A stretch of DNA of 64,000 bases from Pelagimonas varians (lineage in GTDB: Bacteria > Pseudomonadota > Alphaproteobacteria > Rhodobacterales > Rhodobacteraceae). Shown in pieces: positions 63,610 to 64,000 of the stretch (positions within the stretch are counted from its first letter, which is position 1; each line of letters opens with the position of its first letter). Below the pieces are notes generated by a model, which saw nothing but the letters and a program-made list of their open reading frames with translations, ran no database searches and was not told where the DNA came from. The stretch lies in NCBI RefSeq assembly GCF_003208435.1, contig NZ_QKMF01000008.1, positions 62,001 to 126,000 of the forward strand. The letters run 5' to 3'. A program made the position numbers and the translations under genes.

Positions 63610-64000
63610 ATGAGTTTGGCCCCAAGACTGGCCGAAGAACGACGCGCGCGGCTGGCTGCGGAACGCCTATTGGACCTTAAACAGGCTGAACTGTTTGAGG
63701 CCAACAGGCGTTTGGGCAAACATGCAAAGCAGCTAAGTGTAGAAATCAAGGAAACCAGAACCGAGGTTGCGCAGGTCCGCCACCAACACCAGCGTGTTGT
63801 GCACGAACTCGGAGAAGCCACGCAACGCATTGAAGTTGTTACAGATCAACTTTGGAAAGCTCTCAAATCCATCCAAGACGGGTTTGCCCTATTCGATCCT
63901 GATGGACGGATCGAATTGGCCAATCACGCCTATCTTTCCTTCTTCGACGGGATTGAAGATATTGGAATCGGGTCCAGTTATATCGATGTGCTTGAAGTCC
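63610..64000 (+). CDS. PAS-containing sensor protein (partial, runs off the window)
   Basis: The reading frame starts at 63610 after AGGAGG and is open to the window edge (130 codons). The first 85 residues are a charged coiled coil (RLAEERRARLAAERLLDLKQ); a PAS-like fold begins near residue 88 (SIQDGFALFDPDGRIELANH). In Rhodobacteraceae this layout is typical of a PAS sensor histidine kinase. The kinase part is beyond the window, so that is inferred. It is divergent from the alpha-2-macroglobulin gene across 126 bp. Confidence 0.8.
   Translation, partial: MSLAPRLAEERRARLAAERLLDLKQAELFEANRRLGKHAKQLSVEIKETRTEVAQVRHQHQRVVHELGEATQRIEVVTDQLWKALKSIQDGFALFDPDGRIELANHAYLSFFDGIEDIGIGSSYIDVLEV

Overview
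The window looks like chromosomal DNA of a marine alphaproteobacterium of the Rhodobacteraceae (Roseobacter group). The inference rests on the gene families and arrangement: sulfoacetaldehyde acetyltransferase beside a YeiH-type exporter, leuA/B/C/D loci broken up by unrelated genes, an alpha-2-macroglobulin with an N-terminal PAN-like domain next to pbpC, and moderately high-GC coding sequence. It was not tested by any database search.

Layout. (1) 35-3105: taurine/organosulfonate dissimilation (xsc plus a putative sulfate exporter), reading left. (2) 3444-39188: a large surface-polysaccharide locus. Its right-reading part holds a Wzy-like membrane protein, four family-4 or family-2 glycosyltransferases, O-acyl and N-acyl transferases, a GMC oxidoreductase, several SDR and Gfo/Idh/MocA sugar-modifying enzymes (one of them a Gfo/SDR fusion) and a CpsD-like ATPase. 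WecG/CpsF reads left within it. The left-reading part (37790-21217) holds a glycosyltransferase, a Wzx-type flippase, a two-megasynthase PKS/NRPS operon with a glycosyltransferase between the megasynthases and a dedicated phosphopantetheinyl transferase at its end, and a Wzz-like chain-length regulator. A further GT4 reads right at 37974. (3) 39205-42944: a secreted RTX protein with SGNH-like and clan GH-A-like features, and an SDR. (4) 43009-53600: leucine biosynthesis. leuA sits behind a cupin gene and a leucine leader peptide whose leucine codons can pair with the downstream Shine-Dalgarno; leuB and leuCD lie further right, with a DMT transporter, a LysR regulator, an epimerase, an exonuclease/phosphatase-family protein and a membrane protein between. 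(5) 54061-55929: small proteins and an acetyl-CoA acetyltransferase. (6) 56002-63483: pbpC and alpha-2-macroglobulin. The window ends inside a PAS-containing sensor protein.

The most unusual system is the PKS/NRPS operon inside the polysaccharide locus. The NRPS reads formyltransferase, truncated condensation-like segment, adenylation domain (a glycine-like pocket by manual reading) split by a luciferase-type monooxygenase, carrier. The PKS reads KS-AT-KR-DH-carrier-thioesterase. Together they look able to make one very small acyl unit from an amino acid and one malonate-type extender. The location suggests, but does not prove, that this unit decorates the polysaccharide or a related glycolipid. 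The second strong signal is the leucine leader, which looks like translational control and probably starts as a leaderless message.

No rRNA, tRNA, CRISPR array, insertion sequence or prophage gene was recognised.
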